DNA of 64,000 bases from Apoda limacodes. Its lineage: Eukaryota; Arthropoda; Insecta; Lepidoptera; Limacodidae. The position numbers and the translations under genes are program-made. The stretch covers positions 11,463,019-11,527,018 of the forward strand of contig OX291546.1 in assembly GCA_946406115.1 (NCBI GenBank), written 5' to 3'. Each line of letters begins with the position of its first letter. The first letter of the stretch is position 1. A model generated the notes under the pieces. The model worked only from the letters and a program-made list of their open reading frames with translations. It was not told where the DNA came from and did not search any database. Below are positions 25,030 through 39,600 of this stretch, piece by piece.

Positions 25030-27318
25030 CCAACAAGTTGCTGTATAAATATTTCGCTAAGATTTAAAAATATTTAGTGACGAAATTTAAAACACAAGGA
25101 TCGTTGATTGAATATGTTTGTGTGATGAAAATCATTTGAATATTAAATATTAACACATTAATTTCTCTGCAATGTTGCCAAATTGCATCTATTGTTGGAA
25201 GTTTAAAACACACAAATGCAATTATGTAATAATTAGAAATAATTATTAAAATCGGTCAAGTGCGGTCGGACTCTCGCACCGTGGGATCCCAACAAGCAAA
25301 ATGCCTTTATAGCCAAAAAATTATATGGCCACAACTCTTGTAATAGCTCTAAAAAGATTTTGAGTATGTCATATACCTTATAAATGCTTATTAAAAGAGT
25401 ATTTGTCTTAAATGGTTATTATTCTTATAATTTAGTCACATAGACTACAATAAGGTCTCTATGTAAGGTTGTCCTTATAATTACTTAAACAATTGCTTAT
25501 TAGCCATTTAATTTTGAGAGCTTTATTAAAGGTTTTTAAAAGTCAATTTTATCTTATTAAAGTATTGCTTAGGGTACCTATAACGCTTTCTACCTAAATC
25601 TAAATGAATACTTGTTGTTTATATGACCTTAAAAAGTGTTTAAATCATCAGTGATTACCAATAAAGTCATTATTATAATATTATTCTTGAGACTGTTATA
25701 TTAATATATTTAATAGAACCTAGTCAACCATTCGAACACGTGTAACATATTGTAGACCTTGTTACGAAAATGGATTTCAAATTTTTTTAAGACTAAGAAA
25801 TTTAAGATATAGAAATAAAATTTTATTCGAACTGTAAATATATGAGATTTTCTTGATGAATAGAGAACCCTAAGATTATTCAATATGGCGATAGTATGAC
25901 ATTTAATATGACTCTTAAAAATGTCTTAGTTTTGTAAACATCTTATTGCCATTGAGTAAATAACTTTTGCCTTTGTAGCAGCAAAAACAAAGACAAGACC
26001 AATTATTTAACTGCATTTGCCACACACCACAGCCCTAATTCAAAAGGGCGTTTAGAATTCATTAAGACCATACCCCACATTCTCATAAAAATAAATTCCC
26101 ACACAATTTTCATTATAAAACATGCAAAATAACAGCTTCAATATGATAATTAAAAACATCACCGTTTACCGTCTCATACAATGTGTTTGACAAAAACACT
26201 GATAGCATAATTCTTACTTTTTTTATAAATTATTCTCTTAAACGAGTTTAAAACAGCTGCAACAAGTTCAATAACCTTATTTTATGTCTCTTTACTGCAA
26301 TTATAAGAACATTGCCCTATTAATACATTTTATTTTGGCAATTAAAAGACCTAATATACTTATTGCTAGCTATAATTAAACATTTATAAGGACTATTAGT
26401 TTACAATAACGCAACAATATGGTTGATATAAGGTTTGTGCCCTTGTAAAATTACGCCAAAACCGCGTTTATAAGCGATAATATAGCTTTTATAAAACCAT
26501 CCAATGACTGACCACGCCTAACGTTGCTTAGCTTCGGATATCGTTTGTACCTATAAACAAAATTGTAGGTATCCGTTTCTTAATAATCTGGACTATTGTC
26601 ACCATCTATAGATGAAGCTTATATAGTAATTTACGCAAGCCCGTCTCACACTTAGCCGGTTTTTATTTGTTGATATACTGTAGAGTTCACACTATAATTA
26701 CTGCAATATTGAAACGTGTTTCTTGTAAGAGGACCACTTATATTTTTTTTTACTATTTGTCAGGTAATTCGCCATAATAACATAATATGTCCTATGAAAT
26801 TTTCAGCCATCCACATTTTACGATTCAAAAGATGCTCTTTAAAGGTAGGACGAACGGAAGGATAGATGGACGAATGGACAGACTAACGCGCAGACTGACT
26901 TACACCGTAGGCCTATAATAGGGTCCCGTGGGCATCCTTTCGGTACGGAACCCTTAAAACAATACCGGATAACACGAACTTTGTTAGTTAAATATAGGCT
27001 TTTTTTTAAAAAATTCTTTTAAATTTGGTTTAGAAATGGAGAAAATTGATCTGCAAGGAATTTATGGAAAATAAAATAGCATAAGAATATTATAATCATT
27101 TTTTTTTAAACCAAACCTTTTGGTTAAAACAAAACTATGTAAATTGCGATATAGACTTTAATTTGTGAATAAGATTTTCTGGAAAATCATCCCGTAGGGG
27201 TGTTTAACAAGGAAAGAAAGTTTGTACGATCCACACCGCGGGAAACCAGCTAGTCAATATACAAGAATATTTTTATATATACTTTGGTTTTTACTACTTA
27301 TTTGTTATTTTGTTACAG
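25030..27318. other. AT-rich non-coding sequence upstream of the NRF-6-like gene
   Basis: No gene seen. Fragments of the GGTTCCGTACC-type repeat lie at about 25250-25300 and 26640-26960 (- orientation, ending TTCGGTACGGAACCC). A first non-coding exon and promoter of the NRF-6-like gene may lie here, but I see no decisive signal. Confidence 0.5.
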
Positions 27319-27695
27319 GTGTTAGATTCAAAGATGAACAAAAAATCATTTGGCATCAAAGTGCTGAAAAGAATTATCCTGGACTAAGTAACTCTGAGTA
27401 TCTCGGTTTATCAGAACTATAGAAATGGAATTGAAGAAAGTTTTTAGTGACTTTAGAACTATGTTGATAGTGCTAGTAATAGTGTTAGCGAGTAGTGTTG
27501 TGGGTGATAATGTAAATAAGACCTTAAGTGAGGTGACGTCACCGGGCAGGTCGCGGATGGCGTGGCTAAAGACACTCTTTGACCATCATGATTGGAGTAC
27601 TCTTTTGAAGGATGCCAATTTACAGTCCGAATGTGAAGGTGACCTGAGACGCTATTTAGCAGCACTGAACGATGGACAGCTATGGGCATCTAAAA
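27319..27695 (+). CDS. nrf-6-like: NRF-6-like exon 1 (coding from 27425), signal peptide and start of NRF domain
   Basis: ATG at 27425 has a purine at -3 and G at +4. The nearest upstream in-frame stop is TGA at 27395, so this start is well supported. It begins MELKKVFSDFRT followed by a hydrophobic stretch ending ASSVVG, a secretory signal. VNKT is a possible N-glycosylation site. SECEGDLRRYLAALNDGQLW is typical of NRF domains. The donor after 27695 is GTAAG (phase 1). A pyrimidine-rich acceptor ending TTACAG at 27318 suggests this exon starts at 27319 with about 106 nt of 5' UTR, which would put the promoter and first non-coding exon upstream. I did not identify them. Confidence 0.88.
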
Positions 27696-30600
27696 GTAAG
27701 TTCTTCTTAATATCTTGTTGAAAATTACTGGGTATGTACTATGTAAAAATATACTATGTGAAAGTACTGTATACTATGTGAAATTGCTATGTACTAACGG
27801 AAATAAGATATACGAAAAGTTATACTTATTGTTGGCTCTATGGCTCAGTGGGCAATGACCTGACTGCTGAATTGGGGGCGTGGGTTCGATTCCCGCACAA
27901 GACAAAAATTTATTAGTTGTGTTTGTCTTGAGACTGGCTGTTTTCTATGTATAACATGTATGTATTTACAAAAAAAAAAACTATACATACACATCTACAA
28001 ACTATACATTTGTATCCGTTTTAATAACAGTATAATAACAAAGAGAGTTTGTATAACTATGACTAGAAATTGTACTCCAGGATGGTTAAAAGGTATAGTA
28101 GTATATACAAGATAGCATGTGGCCCTAGTGGCATTCATCTATCGAAAACGATAAGCGAAGTAAAGCTACGTTGGGCGTGGTCAGTTCTCGGATGAGTGAC
28201 CGTCTAATAGCACTTTTTTTTTGAGCTCCTCCGCGCTGCAGATGCCGTCAGTCCTGGCTGTTGATTATGATAGCAGTCGCTATCCCAAGTTAGAGGCCGT
28301 AGGATGGCTTTAAGACTCTATCAGTCGAGTGGCCACTAGCGCGGACTTTGGCAAAAGCCTCCTTCTCCGACGAGAGGCCTGTTCCCATACATGATTATTA
28401 TAAGTAATCAATATAAAACATAATTATATAAATAGGAATTATTTTACACGTAAAAGCTTTGATTTAATTTATTTAATAAAATTATATTTTCGTACACACG
28501 GCCACACCTAAAAGTGTACAATGTCAACCCTCAACTCAACTCGGGGAATTCCAGCTACACTAAAAAAAGGATAACTAAACTAGTTTAGCTATTCGAAATT
28601 TACTTAGTAATAACCAACATTTTGTTATAATTAAACACCTGATTCGCTGTACGTAACTTATATTTAATCTTCTATTAGCGATTTAGTTCTGTAGTCACCA
28701 AATTATGTTACCAGTAGATAAAATTAGTGTTATTGTTAGGCTAATCTTTTTCTTCAGTGTAAACATTTATAATTGAAAAACTTCTGTAAGTACATTTCTG
28801 TTGGCAGATTTATTTAATATTTAGCTAATAGATTTACCTAACCAGGGTAATTTAACAAATGTTTGTTTAATCAAGGTTACGTAGATAATACTAAAATTCT
28901 AACTGATCCAAATCCCTATGGTGTACTTTAGCGTGTGGTCGACTGTACCTACCTAAATACCTCCTGACAAAGAAAAGTTTGATCATTTTATCTATATTAG
29001 TGTCTTCATAAGAAAAAATAGTTTTTATTTGTGACGCAAAAAAATTGTTTTAGTGTTATGAAAGTTTTGGTTGGTTGGTAATATGAAACTCCCTTATTTA
29101 TGGAACAAATTTACAATGGAAGTTATCAAAACCAATAAAGTTTTTTGATTCTCGACCTATTGCTATATTATAATTATATTCTCCCTCGCAGCCTAGTTGG
29201 TAGGGTGGCCGGCTGCTATGTGCAGCGGGTGTGAGTTCGTTTTCCGCACTGGACAAACATTTATGAGATAAACATTTGTGTTTCTCTTGAGTCTGGGTGT
29301 ATTTATGTATGATATGTATGTATTTACAAAAAAGTATTTGTATCCGTTGCTTGGTTTTCATAATACAAACTTTGCGTAGTTTGGGAACAGATGGCGCTGT
29401 GTGATATGTCTACAATCATAATTATTAATATTACGTTCAATTTTTAACAATTCTCATAGAAAGCGGTAAAACAGCATGCTTAATTTTTAAATGCACATGT
29501 TGTATTAAAAGGGCGAATCTTTCAAACCTGAAAATTGACTATTCTTTGACTGATAATTGCTTAGATTAGGGTTAGGTTAGGTTGTTATACCTATATATAA
29601 GTTAAATTAAAACGAATTTACTTAACTAACTTTTAACAATAGTGTATCATAATTAGAACTATTTTGTGAGAACGTGAGTGTGTCTGAACAGGGTTTTGAC
29701 TAGTCAATCCTCAGGTTTGACGGATTTCACACTTTGACTTTAACATGCCTATACGTAACTGAAAACCGAAACAATAAAAGTGTATTCATTTTGGGATTAA
29801 GAATTATTATTTTGTTAGGTTGTGTTTTGTTAAAACTGTCAGGCGTTTGTTAACGTCATTTTTGTTATTTTTGTCACTATTGCCACAGACTTTAGATCAA
29901 CTTTAGATTTACCTACAGGTGAGGTTTTGGTGTAAATCTGTGAAACTGCCTATACATATTCATTGTTTATGGTAGTGTATATATGCTAATTGACCGTTTT
30001 TCAATCAAAACATTTTTTAGTAAGTTCCAAGCTACACGAACGATAGATGTCGGTGGCAAAATTGATGTTATCAAAAGTCTCAAAGGATTCAAACGTAGAA
30101 AGTTTGTATACCAAAAAGAACAGACCCTAAGAAAGTTCTCAGCGAATACACAGTCACGCTCACGAACACAGTGCGGCTTCAGAAGAGTTTCCCTTCGCGA
30201 ATGCTTAGGTTACGGAATTAGCTTGTGGAGGACGAAAATTAACACGATATGTGAATCAAAAATATTTCAAATTTCCTCTTTTAATAATACCCTACTTACG
30301 GCGTAAATATTTTTTTATCCCAACTTTACATATAAGGGAGGTACACAAGGCAGCACATCAACCTAGCCACCCCTACATTATTAGCTACAACTTGTAGCTA
30401 TTATATATATTTGAGGAAAAGGGACTGAACATTTCTCGGCCCGCCAATAGCTTCCGCGTAATATATTAGTATATAGGCTATTGTTGGGCCAAGAAATGTG
30501 TGTGTTGTGAAATGTAAAAATAATAATCAGTTAACCAAGAAATGTAAGTGAATTATTAAATAACCAAAGTTTTTATTAAAATAATTAAATGTACGTATGA

Positions 30601-33600
30601 ATCGAAAACTCTGTTTTTATTATACTGGCATTTTATGAATGTCTACACTTTTAACGATAATGCTAAATGACTATATATTGTAACGCTTTTTGAGAAGCGA
30701 ATTTTGTTTTAAGGTACATATTTAATATGACATATTTTGTATGAAAAAAATTACTTCGAGTTCACCTTAAGCATAAAAATTGCTATTTTAATAGCGAATA
30801 ATTGCGGTCGCAGCTTATCGAATTCCACTCTTGTACGAGTTCATATCACATTAAGCACGTGTTAAGGACCTAAAACTAGGCTGCAGCTGTAATATCTCTG
30901 TCGTGACTTTGATAGAGATGTGCTAACACCGTGTACCTGCAAAATTGCGTAACAACAAACCGGTGTTCATTAGGCAGATGAATGAAACCAGTGACCGAAG
31001 GATAAATCGACAGTTTCATCATTGTAACTCAATTACTATGTGTTACATATACCTACCTACCTAATATTTTGTGAATTAACTTTCTTTTAAGGCACAATTT
31101 ATAGTGGTTTTTATTAATTTGATTGGAAATTGTTTATATGTGGAAGGTAATTGCAATATGAGGTAGGTACAAATAATCGTTCTAGTTAAGGGTAAACGCG
31201 ATATAAGTATAAGTATAAGGGATAATAAGTAGACTTAATTATTCGTATGCTATTACATAATATATTCATATATCTAACCAGAAAAAACAATTTCAATATA
31301 AATTCCTCCGCCGACCTAAAAATACACGTGCTTTTTTCGCTTGCCGAATTTTGTGATTGAAAATTCATTTCAAGTCTTATTCGATTTTAATATCGCAAAT
31401 TTCCACGGCAATCGATTAACACATACACAATTTGCTGTAAACATTGGTAGTAAATATCAGTCTGAGTTTGCGGTTCTGTTAATATTTCACAAGCACGACC
31501 TGTCTTTTGTAAACCCGCATACGTACAACTGTGTAAAGAAGGGACAATACAATAAAATCCAATAAAAGTTTTTAAGTGAGTTTTTGCCTGAGGTTTCGAA
31601 ATACAATTCGACTTAGTAAAGTTTTCTTAAATATATATGTAAAGCGTTGACCAAAGGGCTCCGAAATGTAATTTCGCTCTTCCCGCAGGTGACCGCAGGT
31701 AAGTATATGTATACCTGTGCTTGACAGATGGCTTAAGTTGTAGTTACAATAATCGACAGCTACAAACAGACAGACATTATGGGGTTCTTCAAGGAAGAAG
31801 TTATTAGATTTCTGAAGGGTCGGCAGCGCACGGATGATACCCTTGGTGTTGCAAGCGTCAATAGGCTACGGTGACCACTTCCACCTTAGTGGTAAAAAAA
31901 AACAAAAAGACAAACATACGAATAAAAAAGTCTATTAATATTAGACTTCCGGAATGAGCCTATAAGTAATATACAAATAGCATTGTATAATATATTATTA
32001 TAGTAATATACAAATAGCATTGTATATAATAATATATTGTATAATAGCATTGTATATATACCTATCATTATCATTTTTAAACAAAGAAATATAAATAATT
32101 ATTTTAAAGCGTCATGATTACGTTTTGAACACCTATTTGTAAGTTACATTTGCACACTAAGTAACTTAACCATTTTTAATTAAGTTCTTAATAAATAACC
32201 TCGCACCGTTTCGTTGAATGTTAACAAACTTTCCACATAATAATATTATTCGCATACACAACTTACTTTGTTGTTACCCGACTAAATTACGTAGCTCGGT
32301 ACTTTGATGTCATAAAGACAGCAAAAACGACGCACCATTATCATTATGACTTTGCGACACACACCAGCGAGAGCAAACTTAAGTACGTTTTGAAAGCCTT
32401 ACATTGCCGAAAATGTAATATGAGAAGGTGTTATGTAAAATGGTGAGTATGACAAGATTACAGCAAGTGCGGGCTGTTGTGGCCGTAATGTAGGCCGCTG
32501 GCCGACCGTGACTGCAAGCCGCTACGGAGAGGTTGAAGCGACGGCTGGGCACGCGGTGCGGCAGCTTCTTATTACACGGCAAAAAGACGGCAAAGTGGCA
32601 ATTAAAGGCTAGCTAGTTCAGACTTTACTGATAAATTAGATATTTGGCCAAATCACAAGTAATTTAGTTGGGGGCATAAAGCCGGTCAAATTTTACATAA
32701 CGTGGAATATGAACGTTTTATGGGCGAAAAGCATTGAATATTAATAACTCAAGTATTATTTTTTGTATTGAAAATTTACTTATGAGAGCTCTAGTAGGTT
32801 TTGTATTAAGAGAAACAACACAACTTAGCAAATGCAGAAACATAATACAAAAAAAGCAGGCTAAGTTCGTTTCGTATCTTACACGCATTAAGTTAATATA
32901 TCGTAGTATATTTATTATTGTGAATATCGAAATAACTTGTGAACCGACTTTTTTAAAACCAATTTTCGTTGAAAGTTTTGTAATTTATTAAGCTTTATTA
33001 TTAAGTAAGATTTTTTTACCAAAATATTTATTTAACAGTAGACTACTAGACTCTTGTTAAATCAGTTAATGTGTAAAAGCAATAATATTGATGGCATTGT
33101 GGCTCAGTAGGTGAAGACCCGAATGCTGAATCGAGGGGCGTGTGTTCCATTACCGCACAAGACAAACAATTATTATTAGTTTGTCTTAAAACTGGGTGTT
33201 TTCTATGTATATGTATTTACAAATATATAAATATATTTGTATTCGTTGTCTGGTATCCATAACACAAGCTTAACTTACTTTAGGAACAGAGCGCGCTGTT
33301 TGTAATGTCAAAAAATATTTATTTAGTTATTTATTAATAAGAACACACACAGTCTACAAAATTTTACATAAAGAATTTAAAAATATGAGTATTACAGAGA
33401 CATAAAGTGTTCACCAGTAATGCAATATCATAAAACAACAAATAACATGACATAATTTGACATAATTTAATGGCTACAAGCTCGGGATATAAAAAAATGT
33501 ACGAATACATATAATTACATATAAATACATGTGAAAATAAACTTATACATACATATTTAGTTAGATACAATAAATTAATAATTTACACCTCAAAAAAATC

Positions 33601-36600
33601 TAATGCTTAATTTTTAATTAATAAAGGTGGGTGATATACTTATTAACAATTATAATTATAATAAACTTAATAACAATTATCAACAATGAATGACATTGTC
33701 AAAAAATTTATTTACCTATTCATATATATATATCACATTACATATATCACATGTCGGTGGTGGCCGAGGGGTTTAAATTTCACTTCACGTCTCAAGTGGC
33801 GAAGGTTCGATCCCCGGGATCAGCGTGTACTATTGAGTCTTTTCTTAATTTCTCAAGTACACTGATTTATCTATTCACACCACTGGCTTTTCGGTGAAGG
33901 AAAACATCGAAAGAAAACTTTCATACGTCAAGAAAAAAAAAAGACGTATGTGAAGTTCACAATCCGCACTGGGCCCGCGTGTGGACTATGGCCCAAATCA
34001 CCCTCGCTTATGAGGGTAGGCCGTGCCCCAACAGTGGGGACGTATGAAGGCTAGCAAGCAAGCAAGCATATATCACATAGAATCACTTAGAAATCTGTTA
34101 TAGGACACTGACAAGCACATGAAACAAAACAATTTTTCGCAATATTAGTTTTATATGACGGAATATGATAAAAACATTTTATTCGTACACTACAATTTGG
34201 GCAGCGGAAATAAAATTTACTTAAAAGATTAGGACTGTCTTACTTATTTGTTAATAATTTTGTACAAATACATTTGATCTCGCGTATATCGCCTGCTTTA
34301 AAACTCTGAGCTCTGGAGTTCAGACGGGGACATATTATCATTTACCATACGATAGTTCATATGATTAATGAATTTATTTTGTACGCGCTCAATTTGATTA
34401 ATATATTTAAAGTATTGTGAATTCCATGTAGTGGACGCATACTCTAAGATGGATCTTACAAAAGAGTTTTACAATGTTATCAGTTTGGAACTGTCTTTCA
34501 ATGGTTTACTAGTCCTTAATACAAACCCTAACATCTTAAGGGCCCTATTTGTTATATTGTCAATGTGAGACCTAAATAATACTTTTTTGTCTAGGATTAC
34601 TCCCAGATCTCTCAACTTAGTCACAGATATTAATATTGTTAAAATTATAAGGAAACAATATTTTGGATTTTTTCGAAAAAGTAATTATTTGACATTTCTG
34701 TACATAAAGTTGCAGCTGATTTATAACACAGTAATTATTTATATTATCAAGAACTCTCTGAAACAAAAAACAGTAATAACTTTGTATATTTTACTATTAT
34801 CGGCATATAAAAGTATATTTGGATGTGGTACCACCTTAACAATATCATTAATGAATATATTAAATAGAAAAGGACTGAGATGAGAGCCCTGGGGTACCCC
34901 AGACAAAATAGGTACAAATGATGAGCGAAAACCCTTAAGAGTAACGGCCTGGCAGCGATTTTTCAAGTATGATTCAAACCATCTTAGAAAATCCCCGTGT
35001 ATACCGAAAACTTTTAGCTTTTTTATTAATAAGGAATGTGAAATTTTATCAATCGCTTTAGAGTAATCGGTATAAACGACATCTACCTGATGACCCATAT
35101 CAATAGAAGATTCAGCAAAATCCAAAAATTCACACAAATTTCTTTCTGTCAAACGTTTAGGAACAAAGCCATGTTGATGGTTAATTAAGGCAGGTCTAAC
35201 TTGATTTATACATTTATTATAGACAATTTTTTCAAAAGTCTTTGCTTATTGCGATTGCATTAATATGGGTCGATAATCACAAATATTGTAACAGGGACAG
35301 CAATAGTTTCTTTCCAAAGTTGTGGAAAAGTTCCACTACTTAAGTATGAGTTAAAAATAATAGTTATAGATAAGGATCATGAGTCTGAACACTTTCGTAG
35401 GAATAAAGGAGAAAGTCCATCGGGGGCTTTCCCCTTACTTATATCAAGTGATAAAAAATGCCTTTTGACGTCATCGAGTGTAATAAAAACTGCTCTAATA
35501 CAAGTGTTAGTATATTTATAAGTTTGAGATTCTGAGTTACTTGTACTTGGTTTATCTTGTGAGAAAACTGATCGAAAACGTTGACTAAGTAATTCACAAA
35601 TATCCTGACCAGAATGGACATGTTGATTTCGTAGGTACATTAAGTCAGGGAAGCTGTTAGTATCACGTTTAGATTTAACATATTTCCAAAAGTTTTTAGA
35701 ATTGTTTCTAATATTTTTCTCTCAGACCGATTTATAAATTTTTTATAGCAACTAGATTCTACTTTTTTTTTACGTTTTCTAAGTAGTGACACGGTTTCAT
35801 GATCACTAAGATTTCCATAGACTTTCCATTTACGGTGAAATTTAATCTTTTCTTTAATAATTTTGATAAGACATCTACTGTGCCGAATTGAATACTTACC
35901 TCCCCTAGTTTTTTCTGTAAAAGGCACATATTATTTTTTAATTTTAGTAATGAAATCATAGAATAAATATACCTGTTCATCAACACTTTTATTAGCCAGG
36001 ATTTCCATCCAATCTAAAGCATATAATTCCCTATTAATGATTCCAAAATCAGAAAGATGAAATTGGAAAATAGTCCGGTGTGGGGAGAGAAGCTTAGCTT
36101 GAGGTTAGATTCAGGCACTAGAGGAGATAGACAACGATTTACAACACAGGAAGCATTCGAGATTTTCAACCCAATTATATTGTTCTTAATTAATTAGATT
36201 TAAAAAGGAAAGCAGTTCAGACGCTAAGACATCATTTTTAGATTTTTAGAAGATGGGTTATAAATTATTAGGGTCATGCTTCCACACACCATTGGATATG
36301 TTAAAATCACCGATAAGAATCAAATAATCATCTGGATTTCTGATGTGTAAATCAATACTGTAAGTGAACCCAAATGTTCATTACCACGAGGAAAATAACA
36401 ACAGAATAGTCTTAATTTAGACGGAGAATTGCCTAATGAGATAAAAATATTTAATATGATGCTGAGCATCAGAATAAACCGGTGTGCTGAAACATAAATC
36501 TAATGTAATGTTTACATTATTGTTTACGGCTATAAATACACCGCCACCCAATTTCTCTTTACGGATATCATAAGGTCAATCAAATGTATTCATTTATTTA

Positions 36601-39600
36601 TTATGTTATTAGCAGAACTAGCTTTTGCCAGCGGCAAATCGGCGTAGGTTCTTACGGCAACTCTTTAATTATAGAAAAAAAAAATACAAACAATCAAATC
36701 TTTCCTCCTTAATGGCATTATACATTCGTATCTGTAAAACTAAAGAAATACACATACAAAATTTTAACTCAATCGGTCAACCCGTTTAGTAGTTGACATA
36801 CCGACAGCGCCACCTACCGGGTCCAATTGTATTTTTCACCTGGGTAACTATCGAAATACCCATATAAAATTTCAACCCAATCGGTTAAGTCGTTTAGAAA
36901 TTTCAACCCAATCGGTTCAGTCGTTTACAAGTTATGTGGAAAACATAAGTACGAAAGGATATTCTTACTACCCGTTGTCCTATTACCCGTTTTTCCGTAG
37001 GAATATAGCATTTTCCCGCGGTAGTAGCCTATGTTCACCTTGGATAATGTCGGCTTCTGATGGTAAAATAATTTTTCAAATCGGTCCAGTACTTTCGGAG
37101 CCTATTCAGTACAAACTAACAAACAAACCAACAAACAACCAAATCTTCCCTCTTTATAATGGTATAGATTTCATTTACAGCTTTAGATCCAGCTGAGCGG
37201 TAAACCATTGGGCTTAGTTTGGTACTGTTACGCACGTGGGTCTTTACAGTAGGTACCGAAAACTTTCGCTAAAAGTTATAGAGGAATTAATTTTCATTAA
37301 TTTTTTTTTTAAATGTATATTATCCAAATGGTTACCTCTATTCAAATGTTGACGTATGTGAAAGACTCTATTGTCACTTCCGGTTTCTGTGCAAATTTCA
37401 ACTTTCTATGTCAAATAGTTATGGAGAAAATTAACAAGAGCGAGACGGACAGCCTAACAGACGGACATCGCTGTTATTTCATAAGTATACAATATTCTTT
37501 TTTAAAATTTACATGAATTTGTGATTATCTTCATAAATTCTACGGAACTTTAAGTTTTAGAAACATATGTGAGTAAAACATGTGTGCGTATGTATTTAAA
37601 ACCGTAAAAATTTTCTATTTAAAAGTACATATGTAAAGTTTTTTTTTTTATTTTGTTTACCAACATATGCATACCTTTTTTTAAAACAAAATTAATAGTA
37701 TATTATTTTTTAAACATGTCGCACACAGCGCCATCTGGTCGCAAACTAAGCAGTGCTTGTATTATGGATACCCGATAAGGCATGGAAATACATAAATACT
37801 TTTTTGTAAATATATACTTAACATAACACCCAGACTCAAGACGAATACAAATGATCGTAATATAAATGTTTGTCCTGTGCGAGAATCGAACCCACGTCTC
37901 TCAGTTCAGCATGCAGTTCATTACCGACAGAGCCACGGCGACTGTACAATTCGATCGCAGAATTCTACAGCAATCAAGAAATACGGTGTTAAGAGTATGA
38001 AAACTTCTCTATCGTTAAATTAACAATATGAATATTTATAGATATCTATCACTTTCACTTTAATTGTTAAGTAGACATGACACTGCACTTATCACTTGTG
38101 ATTGTTGATTAGAAATTTCACTTAACACTGGCAGTTTTTCCCTCCAGTTTCTAAAAAAATAATTGCGTTAATTTATTTTCCAGTGTACGATGCTTCAGGG
38201 CAGTATAGCACCAACATCCTGTTCGGCAGCGAATTCTGGCTGGGCTCTCTGAACGAGTGTCGTGACCTGCAGCTCACCCAGTACTACTCCAGCACTCCCC
38301 CTTTCCCAAGCACTTTCTACATTGTCAAAGTCAATCTTACACTGGATGGCGACCATCTACCTAAAGTACAAACACTTTAATAATAGTTATAATACTTAAC
38401 ATACTTTTACTTAAAGGCTTATTTACACTAAATAAAGTAGCAACTCTATGTGATAACGAGTAAGTGCAAGTGTGTAAAATGCATGTACTTACGGACATTA
38501 CTTTGTTCATATTTATATATCTACTTTGTTTACTTAACAAAGTGCATAATCATAATACTAATCAGTGTGTCTGTAAATACATTAGTAGATACATGCTAAT
38601 CAGTAAGCTGTAGGTATGCATGCAGGACTTATAGGTGAGTGTATTTTAGACCTACCTTTTTCGCCTGTTGTTTCTACTTTAGAATATATACTAAATTATT
38701 GTACCATGCAATCATTATTAAAAAAAAATCTTTAAAATTTATAAAGTCGTAAAACTAACACAAAACAGACATTTACACAACATATTTTTTAGCGTAAAGT
38801 GGAAAACTTTATCAGTGATAGGACCAATGTTAACATACAAAGAGAAACAGCAGCTAGTCATTTAAGAACCCAGCAGTTTAAAAAAACGTCTGAATCTAAC
38901 ATAGGAAGCCGTAACGTACCGACTTCTATGGATTTTGTCCCTAACTCAGTCAAGGAAAACATTGTAAAGACACTTAGATGACTAATACGATTATTGTGCA
39001 CGCGTACTGAACCAACGGACGCCCTTTTTTCTCTTAATCATATAATGCCTATGTTCTTGCAGATGAATAATAAAAAGGGCTGTTAACTTTAAGGAATATT
39101 TTATACTTGATTTTGTGTTTTGTTTGAAACCACTTTTGTTGTATAATATCATCCCAGTTGTAACACTGACCCATAAACCTCCCAGAACAGAGTACTGTTG
39201 GTGGGTGAGTGTGTGCCAGCGTCGTGCAAGGCGCAGGATGTTACCAAACTGCTGGTGGCTGCAGAAGTCCCTGCGAGGTCGAAGGCCATCGCCGCAGGTC
39301 TGTCCGCTGGGTTCCATACCCTAGCCGTGCGCCCAGTTCCTGGTCCATATGACATCAAAGCTGACATCAAATTTCATATTCTTGGGTAACAACTTCCGAT
39401 AATCAATTATTATTTTGTATAGATTTTAGGTTACCATGATAAGTACCTTTTGCTATTTTATTTTACTTGAGTTTGAAACAATGAATACAAGATGCATCAA
39501 TACACCTTGTACCAAATGAAATATTTATATAAATAAACTAACTTCATGTTTTACCTTGGTGCGAACATTATGGCGGTTGCCCATTTACTTTTGAACCAGA

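Larger units (their letters stand above)
27696..38183 (+). other. intron 1 of the NRF-6-like gene, repeat-filled
   Basis: About 10.5 kb between GTAAG and TTTTCCAG. It contains SINE copies at 27829, 29178, 33090 and 37715, a 5S-derived element, an inverted-repeat element, a tRNA-derived SINE, a decayed non-LTR retrotransposon and a Helitron-like element. Stretches 29.4-31.7 kb and 31.9-33.0 kb hold AT-rich sequence with scattered short open frames and no recognised gene. Confidence 0.8.

Noticed and set aside
27222..27422. 66-aa frame just upstream of the NRF start as an N-terminal extension
   Set aside because: It is in a different frame and ends at TAG 27420-27422; the NRF frame has its own upstream stop at 27395.
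28141..28210. Functional 5S rRNA gene
   Set aside because: Only the 3' half is present, with substitutions and without the closing stem or a T-run terminator at the right distance.
33753..33830. Functional tRNA gene
   Set aside because: It has A- and B-box-like parts but no full cloverleaf, and it is continuous with a repeated SINE body flanked by a target duplication.
39115..39370. Open frames on both strands overlapping NRF exon 3
   Set aside because: Shadows of the real exon in other frames; they lack the NRF cysteine motif.
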